Of a DNA stretch of 64,000 nt, positions 1-7,671 are shown one piece after another. Numbering within the stretch: the first letter of the stretch is position 1; every line of letters starts with the position of its first letter. The notes beneath the pieces were generated by a model. It was not told where the DNA came from. It saw only the letters and a program-made list of their open reading frames with translations, and searched no databases. Source of the stretch: Gemmatimonadota bacterium (GTDB lineage: Bacteria > Latescibacterota > UBA2968); NCBI GenBank assembly GCA_026705765.1, contig JAPPAB010000043.1, positions 1 through 64,000 of the forward strand, written 5' to 3'. Position numbers and translations under genes: made by a program.

Positions 1-798
1 GTAGAAGTCCTCGACATCCTCGACACAGAGCAAAACACCGTTGAAACACGACACACCGACAGCCTCATCCGCGTCCTTATCGCAGGGCAGGAGGCGTTGA
101 TACATCACGAGTTTCAGACGACGGACGATCCCTCTATGCCGCTGCGCATGGCGGGCTATATGATACGTGCGATAGAGCAACACAACCTGCCGATTTATTC
201 CAGTGTGATCTACTTACGGCGCAGTGCAGGTCGGCGCGATCCGGGGCACTTTATTCAGGAAATATCTGGCCGTCCCGTTGTAATAGAATACAGCGTGATT
301 CGGCTGAGTGAGATAGAGGGACAGGATATTATAGATGGCGGACCTTCGGGGTTGTTTCCGTTTACCACCTTGATGAAACGTCCTGATAGGATGGACTCGG
401 ATGCGTGGTTTCGCCACTGTGTTGACGAGACGAATGGGTTGCCGGTGGATGAGTCAATAAAGGTTGACTTTTTGGGTCGGTTGATGATATTGAGTGGGTT
501 AGAGTATGATCCGCTACTGATCAATCGTATTCTATTACAGGAGGGTCTTATGGATGCCATTATGCGCGAATCATCGTCTGCACAATACATCAAGCAATTA
601 GGTATTGAGCAAGGGGGCAGGCAACGCGCCATTGAAGATATTCTCGAAATATTGGAGATTCGATTTGATATGCCCGAAACACACCCCCTATCTCCTCGCA
701 TTGCCGCGATTGACGATTTGCAACGTCTGAAGCAGTTGCACCGTGCGGCGATACAGGTGCCAAATCTCGAGGCATTTCAGCGCGTGTTCGATGCGTGA
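1..798 (+). CDS. Rpn family recombination-promoting nuclease / putative transposase, 5' truncated by window edge
   Basis: The frame is open from base 1, so the true start lies outside the window. The first ATG is at 97 but similarity begins before it. The segment HHEFQTTDDPSMPLRMAGY is the hallmark of the Rpn / PD-(D/E)XK transposase-like family, where the E-F-Q strand carries catalytic residues. The C-terminal half, with the RQRAIEDILEILEIRFDM segment, matches the helical tail usual in these proteins. Family members are DNA nucleases that promote RecA-independent recombination and are often multicopy. About 265 residues are visible, near full length. The next gene, on the other strand, is another nuclease-type fragment. 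Confidence 0.8.
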   Translation, partial: VEVLDILDTEQNTVETRHTDSLIRVLIAGQEALIHHEFQTTDDPSMPLRMAGYMIRAIEQHNLPIYSSVIYLRRSAGRRDPGHFIQEISGRPVVIEYSVIRLSEIEGQDIIDGGPSGLFPFTTLMKRPDRMDSDAWFRHCVDETNGLPVDESIKVDFLGRLMILSGLEYDPLLINRILLQEGLMDAIMRESSSAQYIKQLGIEQGGRQRAIEDILEILEIRFDMPETHPLSPRIAAIDDLQRLKQLHRAAIQVPNLEAFQRVFDA

Positions 799-918
799 CG
801 TGATTTCTATAAGCTCGACGAGATGCAGGACACTGCGTAACATCAGTTACTCAGAAGGCACATATATCTTTGATAGCGAAAGAATTGCGCCCCATTGAAG
901 ATTTTTTGGACATGGTCT

Positions 919-1701
919 TCAAGCTCCATAATTTCCTGTGTTTTGCACTCGCGCTTTCATCAACAATATCGCTCCTATCCTTCTCGCTGTATCCGCAAAG
1001 TACTGGACTTCCTCCGGTGATAGTGCCCGTTCAAGAACTTTATGTTCCCGATACGATAGCCATTTCTTGAGCACCTGATATCCGCCGAGCTTGTAGTCCC
1101 AAATCGCGGCGGGGATGTTGCGCCAGTAGGCGCGGTCATTCAGGTAGATATCGAATGTGGATTCGCCAAGCGTGGGTATGGCATCACCCAGCGCAATGCG
1201 CTCGTCTCGCGTGCAGTCGCGTTCAATAGCTCGACCCTTACCCGGCATCACAGCACCGCTCGACCCGAAATGTCCCCACCCTGCTGTTACTGCAAAATCA
1301 TCGCCAACCAATATAAAGTCATGGGTGTTGGTCACCAGCACGAGGCGATAGCGTTCCCAATAACGACTCACTTGATCACCCGCTGCGACCATCCATGTGT
1401 CATCGCCCGCGGGTTTCACTTCAATCACACCGCATTCTGGTATCTGCCCTTCGCGTGGTCGGCCCTTTTGCATCTGGCGTGCCGCATAAAGACCAAGATC
1501 GGGATGACCCGCGCCTTGATCAGCTAACTCGATCACGCAAGACACCTTCGGCTTGAGCGTGTCCCCTATGGCGTTCAGCAGGTTGGCAAGCGGCCCGTAG
1601 AATGACCGCTCTCCAGTTCCCCCACCTAACGTGCGAATCCGTTGCAGGTCATTGAAGTAGATTTCAACTGCTTTCTTTACTTGTATCGTCGTTTTTGTCA
1701 T
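919..1701 (-). CDS. Type ISP restriction-modification enzyme, N-terminal nuclease domain only
   Basis: 260 residues resembling the N-terminal endonuclease domain of type ISP (LlaBIII-like) single-chain restriction-modification enzymes. A PD-(D/E)XK core is visible: P67-D68 in GHPDLGLY and E94-V-K96 in CGVIEVKP. Complete enzymes continue into a translocase, an N6-adenine methyltransferase and a target-recognition domain, usually more than 1000 residues in all. Here the frame stops after TARRIGAILLMKARVQ and no methyltransferase follows. It is probably a decayed remnant; a free-standing nuclease is the alternative. No strong ribosome-binding site precedes the ATG at 1701. Domain identity is fairly sure, activity is not. 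Confidence 0.65.
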   Translation of the reverse strand: MTKTTIQVKKAVEIYFNDLQRIRTLGGGTGERSFYGPLANLLNAIGDTLKPKVSCVIELADQGAGHPDLGLYAARQMQKGRPREGQIPECGVIEVKPAGDDTWMVAAGDQVSRYWERYRLVLVTNTHDFILVGDDFAVTAGWGHFGSSGAVMPGKGRAIERDCTRDERIALGDAIPTLGESTFDIYLNDRAYWRNIPAAIWDYKLGGYQVLKKWLSYREHKVLERALSPEEVQYFADTARRIGAILLMKARVQNTGNYGA

Positions 1702-1736
1702 GATTCGTCAGCACCTCTGCTGGTGTGTCGCGTGTT

Positions 1737-3482
1737 TTATTTTCTCTTATCACCCGGTTTTCGCACCGGGTATTCATAACGGTCTCCCCTGGCGTCGTAG
1801 GAGACACTTAGCTGGCCGTTTTCTACAACGAGGCGCGGCGTGTTTCTGCTCCGGGCATCGCGGGTGGAACCGCGCATGACGGCAAATTGGGCTTCGGTCA
1901 TGCCTTCGACTATATCTTCTCCCCAGCGGTCTTCGGGTTCGATGACGCCGCCGCGGTAGGAGTGGTGGCGGGAATAGTAACTGAAGAAGATGGACCGGCG
2001 GCTGATGTCGGATTTCCAGGCCCAGGCTCCGTGGGTGAGGACAGTGTCCATAAAGAAGAGGATGTCGCCGGCTTTTGGGACCGGTTGGCGGATGGTGCCC
2101 ATGTCGTCGTCGCTGGTGCGGATGCCTTCGGGCATGCGATAATAGGCTTTATGGCTTCCCGGGACGCAGACGAATCCACCACCGCCAGGGGTTGTGTCGT
2201 GCAATTGCCAGACAGCGCGGACAAATTCGGCATGGCTGCGGCCGTTCTGGAAGACATAGCTTCGGGAGGGTATGAGGGGTTCATTGCCGCCGTGGAGGGA
2301 GTGCCCGGTAGAGCCTTTGACCGAACAGAAGGCGGTGGCCCCGTTGCACCGGTATCCGCTGCCCATCATCCAGTTGAGGCGACCGATGACGGCCGGGTGG
2401 ATGAGCATTTTGCGGAAGGGTTCGCAATAGGGTTCAGGCAGGTGGAGAAGGCCGCTGAGCGTGGGGCGTCCAGTGCCCCGGAGGCTTTTGGATCCCCGGG
2501 CGAGTTCTTCGCCCACGACAATGCGATCGGAGAATTTGTCGATGGCTTCGTTGGCCCGTGCCAGCCATTCTTCGTCCATGACATTGCGCACGATGAGGTA
2601 GCCGGTGAGATCCCAGAAGTAGAGTTCTTTGTGGTCAATGCCAGCGTCGGGGTCGGGTTTGTAAAACGAGGGGTGTATAATGTCCGGCGATTTTTCCAGC
2701 CAGGTCTTTTTGCCATCGGTATTGAGGGTTGGCGGCGGGTCGGTGGTGTCTTTGTATCCGGGGTTGGAGAGGACGGCCACATGTTCGGGCGGCAGATTGG
2801 CCATCCATTCCGGTCTGGGTTCTATTTTTGCTCCTGGCCCGTTGGATTGCAGGACAGCGCGGTTGGCATATTCGCAGGCGATGAGGCGCTGTGGATTGTG
2901 CCCTTTCCAGGGGCGAAGGCCCTGAAGGGTGGTGCCGCCAATGATGAGCAGGTCGCCAGCTTTGAGTACGGGTTGTTCGACCAGGTCCATGTCGTCTGCA
3001 CCTGTGAGGAGGTCTTCGGGTGCTTCTACATTGCTTTTGTGGCTGGCTGGAACCAGGACCATGCCGCCGTCGTCCGCGTTGACATCGCAGAGTGCCCAGA
3101 TGACGCGCGCGCCGTGGCAGACGCGGTAGTTGTTCTGAAAGTAGTAGGCCCGGGCCGTGTCTCTGGGTTCGTTGTTGCCCTGTAGCGGGGCGTTGGGATC
3201 GTCGCCAGCGGCTTCTCCGATCAGGCGAGGTGCTCTGTCCAGGCGAAAGCCGTGGCCACAGATCTGGTTGAGGTAACAGACCAGTACGGGATGGACCAGA
3301 AGGTCGCGGAAGGGGTCCCGCAGCGGAGCGGATAGTGTCAAGAGATTATCGGTGGGTCCGGCGTCGTCGAGGGTGTTATTGAGGGTATCGACTTCTTTCG
3401 AGGTGAGGGCACCGGGGACGATGATATAGCCTTCGGTGTCAAAGAAGTAATTCTCTTCATTGGTCATAGATTCGCGGTCCAT
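1737..3482 (-). CDS. Tandem phytanoyl-CoA dioxygenase (PhyH)-like protein
   Basis: 581 residues with two PhyH-type double-stranded beta-helix domains, about 10-215 and 285-530. PhyH enzymes are Fe(II)/2-oxoglutarate oxygenases. Domain 2 has LHGGNEP (H397), VPGSHK (441-445) and LTHGAWAW (H484), the likely proximal and distal iron histidines. Domain 1 keeps the scaffold (VPASHK 144-149) but both equivalent histidines are glutamine: Q101 in LQGNNEP and Q187 in TLQGLRPW. Domain 1 is therefore probably not an iron enzyme. The start at 3482 is backed by AAGGAG nine bases upstream. The gene stands alone, divergent from the gene at 3650. The substrate is unknown. Confidence 0.82.
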   Translation of the reverse strand: MDRESMTNEENYFFDTEGYIIVPGALTSKEVDTLNNTLDDAGPTDNLLTLSAPLRDPFRDLLVHPVLVCYLNQICGHGFRLDRAPRLIGEAAGDDPNAPLQGNNEPRDTARAYYFQNNYRVCHGARVIWALCDVNADDGGMVLVPASHKSNVEAPEDLLTGADDMDLVEQPVLKAGDLLIIGGTTLQGLRPWKGHNPQRLIACEYANRAVLQSNGPGAKIEPRPEWMANLPPEHVAVLSNPGYKDTTDPPPTLNTDGKKTWLEKSPDIIHPSFYKPDPDAGIDHKELYFWDLTGYLIVRNVMDEEWLARANEAIDKFSDRIVVGEELARGSKSLRGTGRPTLSGLLHLPEPYCEPFRKMLIHPAVIGRLNWMMGSGYRCNGATAFCSVKGSTGHSLHGGNEPLIPSRSYVFQNGRSHAEFVRAVWQLHDTTPGGGGFVCVPGSHKAYYRMPEGIRTSDDDMGTIRQPVPKAGDILFFMDTVLTHGAWAWKSDISRRSIFFSYYSRHHSYRGGVIEPEDRWGEDIVEGMTEAQFAVMRGSTRDARSRNTPRLVVENGQLSVSYDARGDRYEYPVRKPGDKRK

Positions 3483-3649
3483 GTCCGGGTTCTCCTTGAA
3501 AGAATAGATGGTGGGTGATGCAGTTCAATTGATGGCAAAATATAGCCTTTGACATGCAGGTGCAAGACAAATAGATGTTCGCGCTTTTTGAAGGTTGCGT
3601 TCCGCGGAGCGTATCGCGTATATTGCGGGACAATCAAGGAGGAGATATT

Positions 3650-4249
3650 ATGAATGTGGTAGTGATTGGCGCAGATCGCCCCTGGGGTGCGTTGCTGGCG
3701 ACCGGGTTGGGCGCGGGTTTTGAGGTGGTGGCGATCGGTTCGGAAGATGCCCGTGATTTTGCCGGGTACCGACAGGTTGATTTGCTTGAGCGGGCGTCGT
3801 TAGATCCGGTGATGGGAGGTGTAGAGGCTGTTGTGTACGCGGCGGCCAGCGATCCGATAGGGGATAGCGAACAGGTTCTGCTCGATGCTGCGGCGCGGGG
3901 TACTTATGTGGCGCTGACGGCCGCCTGTGCCGCCGGTGTTGAGAAGGTGGTGCTGTTGAGTTGTCTGGATTTGGTGCGGGATTATCCGGAGGAATATATC
4001 GTTGATCCGCGGTGGAATGCGATTCCGCGCGCTGAGGCTGAGTCGCTGGCACCGTTTATGGCTGAGTTGGTGGTGCGCGAGATTGCGCGTACGGGTCAGA
4101 TCGAAGTGCGTTGTTTGCGTCTTGGTGCGCCGGGTGTGGAGACGATGGTGGAGGATGCGGTGGCGGCGGTGCGCGATGCGCTTATAGCCGAGCGCGAGGG
4201 GCACCACTGGTCGCTGGCGCATGTGGCGTCGAGTGGTCGTTTTGCTTGA
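3650..4249 (+). CDS. Small NAD(P)-binding epimerase/reductase-like protein
   Basis: 199 residues. The N-terminus MNVVVIGADRPWGALLATGL is a Rossmann beta-alpha-beta start in which the usual GxxGxxG reads GADRPWG. The segments EAVVYAAA and VEKVVLLSCLDL match later strands of NAD-dependent epimerase/dehydratase (extended SDR) proteins. No YxxxK catalytic pair is visible, so it may bind the nucleotide without typical chemistry. The start at 3650 is chosen because AAGGAGGAG lies at 3636-3644; the frame is open 25 codons further upstream but without a site. Its stop is 11 bases before the next gene, a fuller member of the same superfamily, so the two are probably co-transcribed and cooperate. Confidence 0.6.
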   Translation: MNVVVIGADRPWGALLATGLGAGFEVVAIGSEDARDFAGYRQVDLLERASLDPVMGGVEAVVYAAASDPIGDSEQVLLDAAARGTYVALTAACAAGVEKVVLLSCLDLVRDYPEEYIVDPRWNAIPRAEAESLAPFMAELVVREIARTGQIEVRCLRLGAPGVETMVEDAVAAVRDALIAEREGHHWSLAHVASSGRFA

Positions 4250-4260
4250 GGGGAAATGTT

Positions 4261-5076
4261 ATGGCGACTGTAAATGAGGGCAATGTAGTGTTGTTTGGGG
4301 CGGGTGGTCCGGTGGGTGCTTCGGCGATTTCTGCGCTTAAAGACCATTATACTTTGCGGGTGACAGATCTTCGCCCTATGACAGAGATAGCGAAATCTCC
4401 GCCGCAGAGTCCCCGGGCGCCGATTCCAGAGGTGTTGGGTCCGCCGCACGAGAATCGGGTTGTGGATATTACGGATTACGAGCAGGTGCTGGCCGCGTGC
4501 GAGGGTATGGATGCGGCGATCAATGTGTCTGTGATTCGGCCGCATCCGGTGCTGGCTTTTCAGGTGAATATGGTGGGTGCTTACAATGTGGCTAAAGCCT
4601 GTGTGGCATGTGGGATTAAGCGGCTGATTCACACGGGACCTTTTCACACTTCGCTGGATCACAATGCCGATTATTGGCACGATTTTCAATTGGATGCCGA
4701 TATTCCGCTGCATCCGGGCGATGATCTCTACGCGCTGACCAAGTATCTGGGCGGGCATGTGACGCGCGTTTTTGCCGAGCGCGAGGGTCTGGAGGTGCTT
4801 GCTTATGTTTATACGCAGTTTCGACCAGGAGAGGTGTTGCCCGAAGAATATGGGCGCGGCGCACATCCCTATTCGACGTCGTGGGAGGATACTGGCGCGG
4901 CGTTTTTGTGCGGGCTGCGAGCGCCCGAGATGCCGTCGCCTTATGAGAATTTTTTCATTTGTGCGCGGTTGCCGCACGATAAGTATCGGCCCGATAAGGC
5001 GAAGCGGTTGTTGGGATGGGAGGCGAAGGATCGCTTCGAGGCGTTGTATGTGCGGTCTTCAGGAGCGGGTGATTAG
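4261..5076 (+). CDS. NAD-dependent epimerase/dehydratase family protein
   Basis: 271 residues, extended SDR fold. The N-terminal strand VVLFGAGGPVGASAI carries the GxxGxxG dinucleotide site. The motif YALTKYLGG supplies the YxxxK catalytic pair. NMVGAYNVAKAC and RLIHTGPFH are typical epimerase strands. Such enzymes act on nucleotide sugars or related substrates in the cytoplasm. The start at 4261 follows GAGGGGAAA and lies 11 bases after the stop of the preceding small Rossmann gene, forming a two-gene operon. It converges on the permease gene ending at 5111, with no clear terminator in the 34-base gap. The substrate cannot be told from the sequence. Confidence 0.8.
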   Translation: MATVNEGNVVLFGAGGPVGASAISALKDHYTLRVTDLRPMTEIAKSPPQSPRAPIPEVLGPPHENRVVDITDYEQVLAACEGMDAAINVSVIRPHPVLAFQVNMVGAYNVAKACVACGIKRLIHTGPFHTSLDHNADYWHDFQLDADIPLHPGDDLYALTKYLGGHVTRVFAEREGLEVLAYVYTQFRPGEVLPEEYGRGAHPYSTSWEDTGAAFLCGLRAPEMPSPYENFFICARLPHDKYRPDKAKRLLGWEAKDRFEALYVRSSGAGD

Positions 5077-5110
5077 GATGCCCTCACGGTTATACCAGAC
5101 TGTTTTATAA

Positions 5111-7600
5111 TCATTCATGCCGCAAGGCCTCTATTGGATTTGCCTGGGCTGTTTTGATCACCTTATACGCTACTGTTATTGTTGTCAGGACAACCATACA
5201 CACACCACCTACTAAAAACGGCAGTGCCGAAATCTCAATGCGATAGGCAAAATTCTGTAACCATTCATTGGTTGCCCAATAGGCAATCGGCCATGCCAAT
5301 AAACAGGATACCAATACCAGGCGAATAAACTCTTTCAAGAACAGCCCTACAACAAGACCTGCAGATGCACCCAACACCTTGCGAATACCCACTTCCTTTT
5401 TGCGCTGTTCGGTCAAAAATGAGACCAGCCCCAATAGGCCCAGACACGCAACAAAAATAGCCAGAGCAGCAAAAACGCTCATCGTTTGGCTCAACTGTCG
5501 CTCCTGTGTATATCGCTGATTCAGATTGTCATCCATAAACGTGTAAGCAAAAGGGCGAATCGGCAAAAAATGTTTCCATACTTTTTCCATGTGTGCAACG
5601 GTTTCATCGAAATTATGAGGGCTTACCTTCAGATAAATTGTCTTGGGCACCGCGTTGTTCGCATATAAAACCATGGGGCCCAGTGGCTCGTGCAATGTGC
5701 GCGCGTGAAAGTCTTTAACTACGCCTATAACACGCCCCGGTCTTCGCCCCTTTACACCAAATGGTTTGCCAATGGGGTCTGTCCAGCCCAGCATTTTAAC
5801 AGCGGTTTCATTGAGAATGTATTCTGCCTGACCGTGAACTTTCAATTGGTCTAACTGATCTCGGGGCACAAATGATTCCGAGTCATACCTTTTCGCTGCG
5901 TCTTCTGAAAAGTCTCGACCCGCAACAAGCTCAATATTGAAGAAACTCAGAAAATCTTCATCTACTTCATTCCTGCCCATACGCAATTCTTCTTTGCCCG
6001 GTTCATAAGCACTAAAGGTCGCTTGTGGCGCAGTGCGTCCGTGTGAAGAGCGCGAAATCGTTGCAGCCGTAATATTGGGATGCTGCAAAAACGCATCTTT
6101 GACAACATTGTACCGTTCCCACAAGCGATCTTCATACAAACGAGAATTGCGAGATTCCCACAAGAGACGAGACTCAATGACGTACTCTTTGTCAAATCCC
6201 AGGTTTTTATTCTGGATATACGACATTTGATTAAACACAACCAATGTGATTACAATCAGTGCAATAGATGTGCTAAACTGAAAAATCACCAGCACTTTTC
6301 GCAGTAACCCACCGCGGGCACCTGCTGCGAGTGTGCCTTTGAGCACTTCAACAGGCCGAAACCGCGATAAAAGAAATGCTGGGTAAATCCCCGTAATAAG
6401 TCCTGTTATCAGAGATAATCCAACCAGAGCAAGCACCATATTGCTCGTGATATCCAATGTCAAAGAATTGCCCGTATAGTCGTTGAAATGTGGTAAGAAA
6501 TCAGAAACAACAACTACCCCCACAATCAAACTCAATGCAGAGAAAATCATCGACTCGGCCAAAAATTGCAAAGCGAGTTGTCCCCGATGCGCGCCGACCA
6601 CTTTTCGCAATCCCACCTCACGCGCCCGGTTAGCTGATCGTGCTGTGGTCAAATTGATGAAGTTGATGCCCGCAATTAAAAAAATAAGAATGGCTGTAGC
6701 AGACGCAGCATAGACATGTGCGATATTGCCATACGTCACTGGCCCTTCAAGGTCGGATACGTCTCGAAGCCCGTAATCGCGTCGTGAGTATAAATGCACT
6801 TCATCCATGGGCTGGAAGTGATACGTCGTGTGTGCTACCATTTCTGGTCCCATATACTGTTCCACCATCGCGGGCATTTTTAAAGCCAATTTTTCAACTG
6901 ACGTGTTTTCTTTTACCCGTACGTGGACCGTGATTGAGCCTCTCCAATGTGCTGTTGGCAAATAGGCATTCCAGTATCGAGACAGAAAAGCAGGCCTGAC
7001 AGAGGCTGAAAGCATATCAAAACGAATCGAGGATCGCCTGGGCAAATTTTTAAGTACACCTGCGACAGTATAATCGCCCCCAATAAAGCCACTTTCGATC
7101 GTAAACACTTTGCCTATGGGGTCTTGATCGCCAAAATAATCGCGTGCCATAGATTCGGTGATAAAAACAGAATTATGCTGTAAAAGAGCGGACTTGTCAC
7201 CCTGTATCATTGGAAAGTTAAACATATCCAGGCAATTCGGATCCGCGAGACAAAATACCCGATTCAAGACTTTGTCCTCATGCTGCACCCAGGCTTGGCG
7301 AAGCATTGTGCGTGTGGAGATTTCAACTTCGGGGAAATCGCGTGACAGAGTGGGACCAACTGCACCCGAAATGCGCCAGTCGTATGTTTTCTGACCATTT
7401 TCTGACCGATACTCACCAATGACCCGATATAAGCGATCTGTATGGGGATGTTGGGTGTTAACAGCCAATTCGTTTTGTACAAACAGACCGATCAATATGA
7501 CACACCCAATGCCAATACCCAGTCCAACAATGTTGATCGCTGAGTACATTTTGTATTTGAGCAAATTGCGAATCGCGATGACGAGATAGTTTTTGAACAT
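5111..7600 (-). CDS. MacB/FtsX-type ABC transporter permease, third gene of a three-permease operon
   Basis: 829 residues, starting at ATG 7600 with GGAGG eight bases upstream; an adjacent TTG at 7603 is less likely. Two homologous halves each carry a periplasmic core and an FtsX membrane domain. The periplasmic landmarks are FGDQDPIGKVF and LGWTDPIGKPF. The cytoplasmic coupling segments are AREVGLRKVVGAHRGQL and KEVGIRKVLGASAG. The tail ends NPIEALRHE. It lies 71 bases downstream of the preceding permease gene without a promoter or terminator that I can see, so it is probably transcribed from the sigma-54 site at 12592. A partner ATPase is not encoded nearby. Confidence 0.85.
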   Translation of the reverse strand: MFKNYLVIAIRNLLKYKMYSAINIVGLGIGIGCVILIGLFVQNELAVNTQHPHTDRLYRVIGEYRSENGQKTYDWRISGAVGPTLSRDFPEVEISTRTMLRQAWVQHEDKVLNRVFCLADPNCLDMFNFPMIQGDKSALLQHNSVFITESMARDYFGDQDPIGKVFTIESGFIGGDYTVAGVLKNLPRRSSIRFDMLSASVRPAFLSRYWNAYLPTAHWRGSITVHVRVKENTSVEKLALKMPAMVEQYMGPEMVAHTTYHFQPMDEVHLYSRRDYGLRDVSDLEGPVTYGNIAHVYAASATAILIFLIAGINFINLTTARSANRAREVGLRKVVGAHRGQLALQFLAESMIFSALSLIVGVVVVSDFLPHFNDYTGNSLTLDITSNMVLALVGLSLITGLITGIYPAFLLSRFRPVEVLKGTLAAGARGGLLRKVLVIFQFSTSIALIVITLVVFNQMSYIQNKNLGFDKEYVIESRLLWESRNSRLYEDRLWERYNVVKDAFLQHPNITAATISRSSHGRTAPQATFSAYEPGKEELRMGRNEVDEDFLSFFNIELVAGRDFSEDAAKRYDSESFVPRDQLDQLKVHGQAEYILNETAVKMLGWTDPIGKPFGVKGRRPGRVIGVVKDFHARTLHEPLGPMVLYANNAVPKTIYLKVSPHNFDETVAHMEKVWKHFLPIRPFAYTFMDDNLNQRYTQERQLSQTMSVFAALAIFVACLGLLGLVSFLTEQRKKEVGIRKVLGASAGLVVGLFLKEFIRLVLVSCLLAWPIAYWATNEWLQNFAYRIEISALPFLVGGVCMVVLTTITVAYKVIKTAQANPIEALRHE

Positions 7601-7671
7601 CAATGCGCCCTCCGCGTTTGAAAAAGTACAGTCAAACCGACTCCATTATGTCGTTTTCCCTGATTCTCGGT

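Noticed and set aside
870-1070. Short plus-strand frame with an IEDFLDMV segment resembling the Rpn tail
   Set aside because: Only a few residues agree, and the rest overlaps the end of the type ISP fragment. Probably chance.
1887-3185. Long open frame (432 codons) on the plus strand opposite the tandem dioxygenase gene
   Set aside because: It mirrors the codon structure of the real minus-strand gene, has no family motif, and its composition is that of an antisense shadow.
4096-4977. 293-codon minus-strand frame opposite the epimerase-like gene
   Set aside because: No recognisable domain, Arg/His-rich, no ribosome-binding site. The plus-strand gene has GxxGxxG and YxxxK motifs.
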